The notes beneath the pieces were generated by a model. That model ran no database searches, had not been told where the DNA came from, and saw only the letters and a program-made list of their open reading frames with translations. From an uncultured beta proteobacterium (lineage in GTDB: Bacteria; Pseudomonadota; Gammaproteobacteria; Burkholderiales; SG8-41), in NCBI GenBank assembly GCA_902825845.1, contig CADECM010000015.1:12842-75896 (forward strand): DNA of 63,055 nt. The letters run 5' to 3'. The position numbers were made by a program, and so were the translations under genes. Below are positions 60,906 through 63,055 of this stretch, in pieces (within the stretch, counting starts at the first letter, position 1; every line of letters begins with the position of its first letter).

Positions 60906-62138
60906 TCAACGCGGTGATGCCGGTCGCGCCTCGACCACGCCGTTCGCGTGCAATTCCTGGATTTCCGTGTCGCCGAATCCCAATCTGCGCAGCATCTCGT
61001 CGGTATGCTGCCCGACGCGCGGCGGCGGGGAATGAATGACGGCCCCGGTCTTTGACAACTGATACGGTGCCTTGGGCACACAAACCGCATAGCCGAGTTC
61101 CGCGTCGTGGGGAAACCGGTGCATGAGTCCGCGGTGCACGATCTGCGGATTTTCGATGGCCTGATGCAGGTCGCGCACTGCCATCGCGGCGACACCGGCA
61201 TCGGAGACGATTTCCTCCCATTCCAGCGCCGTTTTCTGCCGCAGCGTGTTTTCAATTTCCGCACACAGCGCCGGGTAATTCTGCGCCACCACATCCGGCG
61301 TGCAGAAGCGCGGGTCCCGCGGAATGTCCATGCGGCCGATCGCCCGCCAGAAACGCGTGCGGCGCGACTCCGTGGTGGCGGCCACCGACAGGATGCCTTC
61401 CTTGCAGTGGAAAATGTTCGAAATGTAACGGCCGTCGCCGTTGCCGCGCAGCGGCCGGTAGTTGCCGGTGGTCGCCGCTTCGCACATGTCGGCGCCCGCC
61501 ATGGTCATCGCGGTGTCCAGCATCGCGCAGTCGATATACTGGCCTTCGCCGGTGATTGAGCGGTAATACAGTGCCGACACGATGCCCAGCGCGGCGGCGT
61601 AGCCCGTCGCGTAGTCGGCCATCAGAAAACCCACTTTCATCGGACCGGTGTCGCGCGTGCCCGACAGGCTCATCAGCCCGCTTGCCGCCTGCACCGCGCC
61701 ATCGATGGCCGCGCGCCGCGCGGTGGGGCCGCTTTGGCCATAACCGGTGACGGAGCAGTAGATCAGCCGCGGATTTACCGGCTTCAGGTCGTCATAACTC
61801 AGCCCGAACTTCGCCATGCTGCCCGCCACCAGGTTCTCGACCACCACGTCCGATTGGGCAGCCAGCCGGCGAAAGATGTCCTGCCCCTGGGGCAGGCTCA
61901 GATCGAGCTGCATGGATTTCTTGTTGGCCGCCTGCGCCATGAAACTGTGGCTCATCGCGTGCCGGGCAAGCCCGTTGCCCGCGCCCGCCACCAGACGCAT
62001 GCTGTCGACTTCCTTGGGGTTGTCGACGGTCAGCACCTCGGCGCCGTGCATGGCCAGTTGATAGGTCGCGAACGGCGCCGCGATCTGGCGCGCCACGGCG
62101 AGGACTTTGATGCCGTCGAAAAGGTTTGCAGGATTCAC
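60906..62138 (-). CDS. CaiB/BaiF class III CoA-transferase
   Basis: A 410-residue enzyme moving CoA between carboxylates. LFDGIKVLAVARQIAAPFATYQLAMHGAEVL, YCSVTGYGQSGP and IDGAVQAASGLMSLSG are family blocks. The likely catalytic Asp is in FLMADYATGYAAALG, and GEGQYIDCAMLDTAM follows. The GTG at 62138 gives the usual short lead before LFDGIKVL; an ATG at 62195 would add 19 residues and overlap yggT. Substrate unknown, perhaps formyl, oxalyl, succinyl or a hydroxy acid. Confidence 0.88.
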   Translation of the reverse strand: MNPANLFDGIKVLAVARQIAAPFATYQLAMHGAEVLTVDNPKEVDSMRLVAGAGNGLARHAMSHSFMAQAANKKSMQLDLSLPQGQDIFRRLAAQSDVVVENLVAGSMAKFGLSYDDLKPVNPRLIYCSVTGYGQSGPTARRAAIDGAVQAASGLMSLSGTRDTGPMKVGFLMADYATGYAAALGIVSALYYRSITGEGQYIDCAMLDTAMTMAGADMCEAATTGNYRPLRGNGDGRYISNIFHCKEGILSVAATTESRRTRFWRAIGRMDIPRDPRFCTPDVVAQNYPALCAEIENTLRQKTALEWEEIVSDAGVAAMAVRDLHQAIENPQIVHRGLMHRFPHDAELGYAVCVPKAPYQLSKTGAVIHSPPPRVGQHTDEMLRRLGFGDTEIQELHANGVVEARPASPR

Positions 62139-62184
62139 AGCGGGACTTCGACAGACGGTTTGCCAATAACCATGCGGCGCATCA

Positions 62185-62754
62185 TCAGAACGCAACCCCC
62201 GCCATCCGCTCCAGATACGCCAGCGGCACCATCAACACCAGTTGCAGCAACAGCAGCGCGATCAGCGGCGACAGGTCGACCATGCCGATCGGCGGCACGA
62301 TGCGTTGTAACGGCTGCAGCAACGGGCGCGTCAGCGCGGATACCACGGGTGCGACCGGGCTCGCGGGATTGACCCATGACAGGATGACCTGCACGATAAT
62401 GCCGCCGATGGCGAGATAGATCGCGAGCCGGATCAGCATCAGCAGCGCCGCCAGCAGCACCACGCCCCCGGCTGCGCCGGATGTGGGCAACGCGCCTTTC
62501 ACCAGCACAATCAGCAGCATCTCGATCACCAGCACCAGCCACGCCACGGCCAGTGACGCGAGGTCCAGTCCCCACAAGCCGGGGATGAAGCGGCGCGCCG
62601 GCAGCACCGCGAAGTTGGTCAGCGACTGCACGAACAGCGACAGCGGATTGCGGGTCGCCACGCGGCACCACTGCATCCACACCCGCAGCAGGAGCACCGA
62701 CGCAAAAAATCCGCACAGCGCGTGAACGATAAATACGAAGGCGTCGCCCAGCAT
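62185..62754 (-). CDS. yggT: YggT-family membrane protein
   Basis: A 189-residue inner-membrane protein with two YGGT repeats: LLRVWMQWCRVATRNPLSLFVQSLTNFAVLPARRFIP in the first half and IGGIIVQVILSWVNPASPVAPVVSALTRPLLQPLQRIVPPIGMVDLSPLIALL in the second. It lies between proC and the inserted CoA-transferase gene. Function unclear; linked to osmotic or envelope homeostasis in other bacteria. Confidence 0.93.
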   Translation of the reverse strand: MLGDAFVFIVHALCGFFASVLLLRVWMQWCRVATRNPLSLFVQSLTNFAVLPARRFIPGLWGLDLASLAVAWLVLVIEMLLIVLVKGALPTSGAAGGVVLLAALLMLIRLAIYLAIGGIIVQVILSWVNPASPVAPVVSALTRPLLQPLQRIVPPIGMVDLSPLIALLLLQLVLMVPLAYLERMAGVAF

Positions 62755-62763
62755 AAAATATTC

Positions 62764-62783
62764 AATAAAAACAGATAGTTATG
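62764..62783 (+). repeat. AT-rich intergenic motif, copy 12
   Basis: AATAAAAACAGATAGTTATG fills the 41-base gap between proC and yggT, both on the minus strand. In the gene direction it therefore reads in reverse and precedes the yggT ATG by nine bases. Confidence 0.75.
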
Positions 62784-62795
62784 TAACTGAAATGC

Positions 62796-63055
62796 TTAGT
62801 CTCCACCCAGTTCCTCGCCCAGTTCGCGGGATCGCTCGGCCGCCGCCGCGACCGCGCGGCCGATCGCGGTCTTGATCTTATCCGCTTCCATCGACGCCAG
62901 TGCGCGCTCGGTGGTGCCGCCCTTGGAGGTGACGCGGGCACGCAGCGTGGCGGCGTCTTCGCTGCTTTGCGCGGCGAGTTTGGCGGCGCCGGTGAAGGTG
63001 GCCAGCGCCAGTCGCCGCGCGGTGTCTGAGTTCATGCCCACGTCGCCGCCCGCCC
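62796..63055 (-). CDS. proC: Pyrroline-5-carboxylate reductase, C-terminal part (cut by window edge)
   Basis: The last 85 or so codons of ProC: the substrate and dimer helix MNSDTARRLALATFTGAAKL and the signature VTSKGGTTERALASMEADKI. The N-terminal NADP domain lies beyond the window. ProC makes proline; proC-yggT is a conserved pair. Confidence 0.93.
   Translation of the reverse strand, partial: AGGDVGMNSDTARRLALATFTGAAKLAAQSSEDAATLRARVTSKGGTTERALASMEADKIKTAIGRAVAAAAERSRELGEELGGD

Overview
The window is 63 kb of GC-rich, densely coding chromosomal DNA from a betaproteobacterium, most likely of the Burkholderiales. The evidence is five orphan Bug/TctC-type periplasmic binding proteins, the metXW pair behind a SAM-II riboswitch, the Acidithiobacillus/Burkholderia-type gshA next to gshB, a three-gene regulatory PTS (EIIA, HPr, EI), and a gatCAB cluster divergent from mreBCD-mrdA-rodA-rlpA. 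I see no rRNA, tRNA, CRISPR array, phage or transposase gene.

Layout. 1-9.5 kb is accessory metabolism: a Bug protein carrying an internal 57-residue tandem duplication, a PQQ-dependent dehydrogenase with its cytochrome c, rlmI, yidD, an RNase D-like exonuclease, and a Bug/Gfo-Idh-MocA operon divergent from a cupin gene. 9.7-22.9 kb is a metal-acquisition island: a DUF4198 protein, a TonB-dependent receptor, a Zur-type Fur regulator, a ZIP permease, a CobW GTPase, a MacB-like ABC ATPase and permease, a small Cys/His protein, a DUF3299 protein, a His-rich small protein, a ZnuD-like receptor, TonB and a CDF exporter. Palindromes of the form GCAA-N5-TTGC stand before the DUF4198 gene, zur and the ZIP gene and are probably Zur operators. 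23-27 kb holds a thiamine-diphosphate enzyme with two Bug proteins. 27-36.9 kb is core: hslVU behind a near-consensus sigma-32 promoter, an SDR, gshAB, the PTS genes and metXW. 36.8-43.3 kb: ampG, xthA, a coiled-coil DUF4124-like protein and gatBAC. 43.4-49.9 kb: the rod-shape and cell-wall operon. 50-59.5 kb: aceEF, nadD, rsfS, rlmH, a Maf protein, rng and a cardiolipin synthase. 59.5-63 kb: proC-yggT-yggU, split by a CoA-transferase and a Bug gene.

Two families of unexplained intergenic sequence run through the window. One is an AT-rich ~20-bp motif (best form AATAAAAACAAATACTTATG), present about twelve times in either orientation and nearly always between genes. The other is short seven-base tandem units set as inverted arms, at four places, each between adjacent co-directional genes (hslV/hslU, ptsH/ptsI, gatB/gatA, rng/cls). 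A third notable item is the metX leader: a SAM-II aptamer, then small open frames, then a terminator-like hairpin directly before the metX start.
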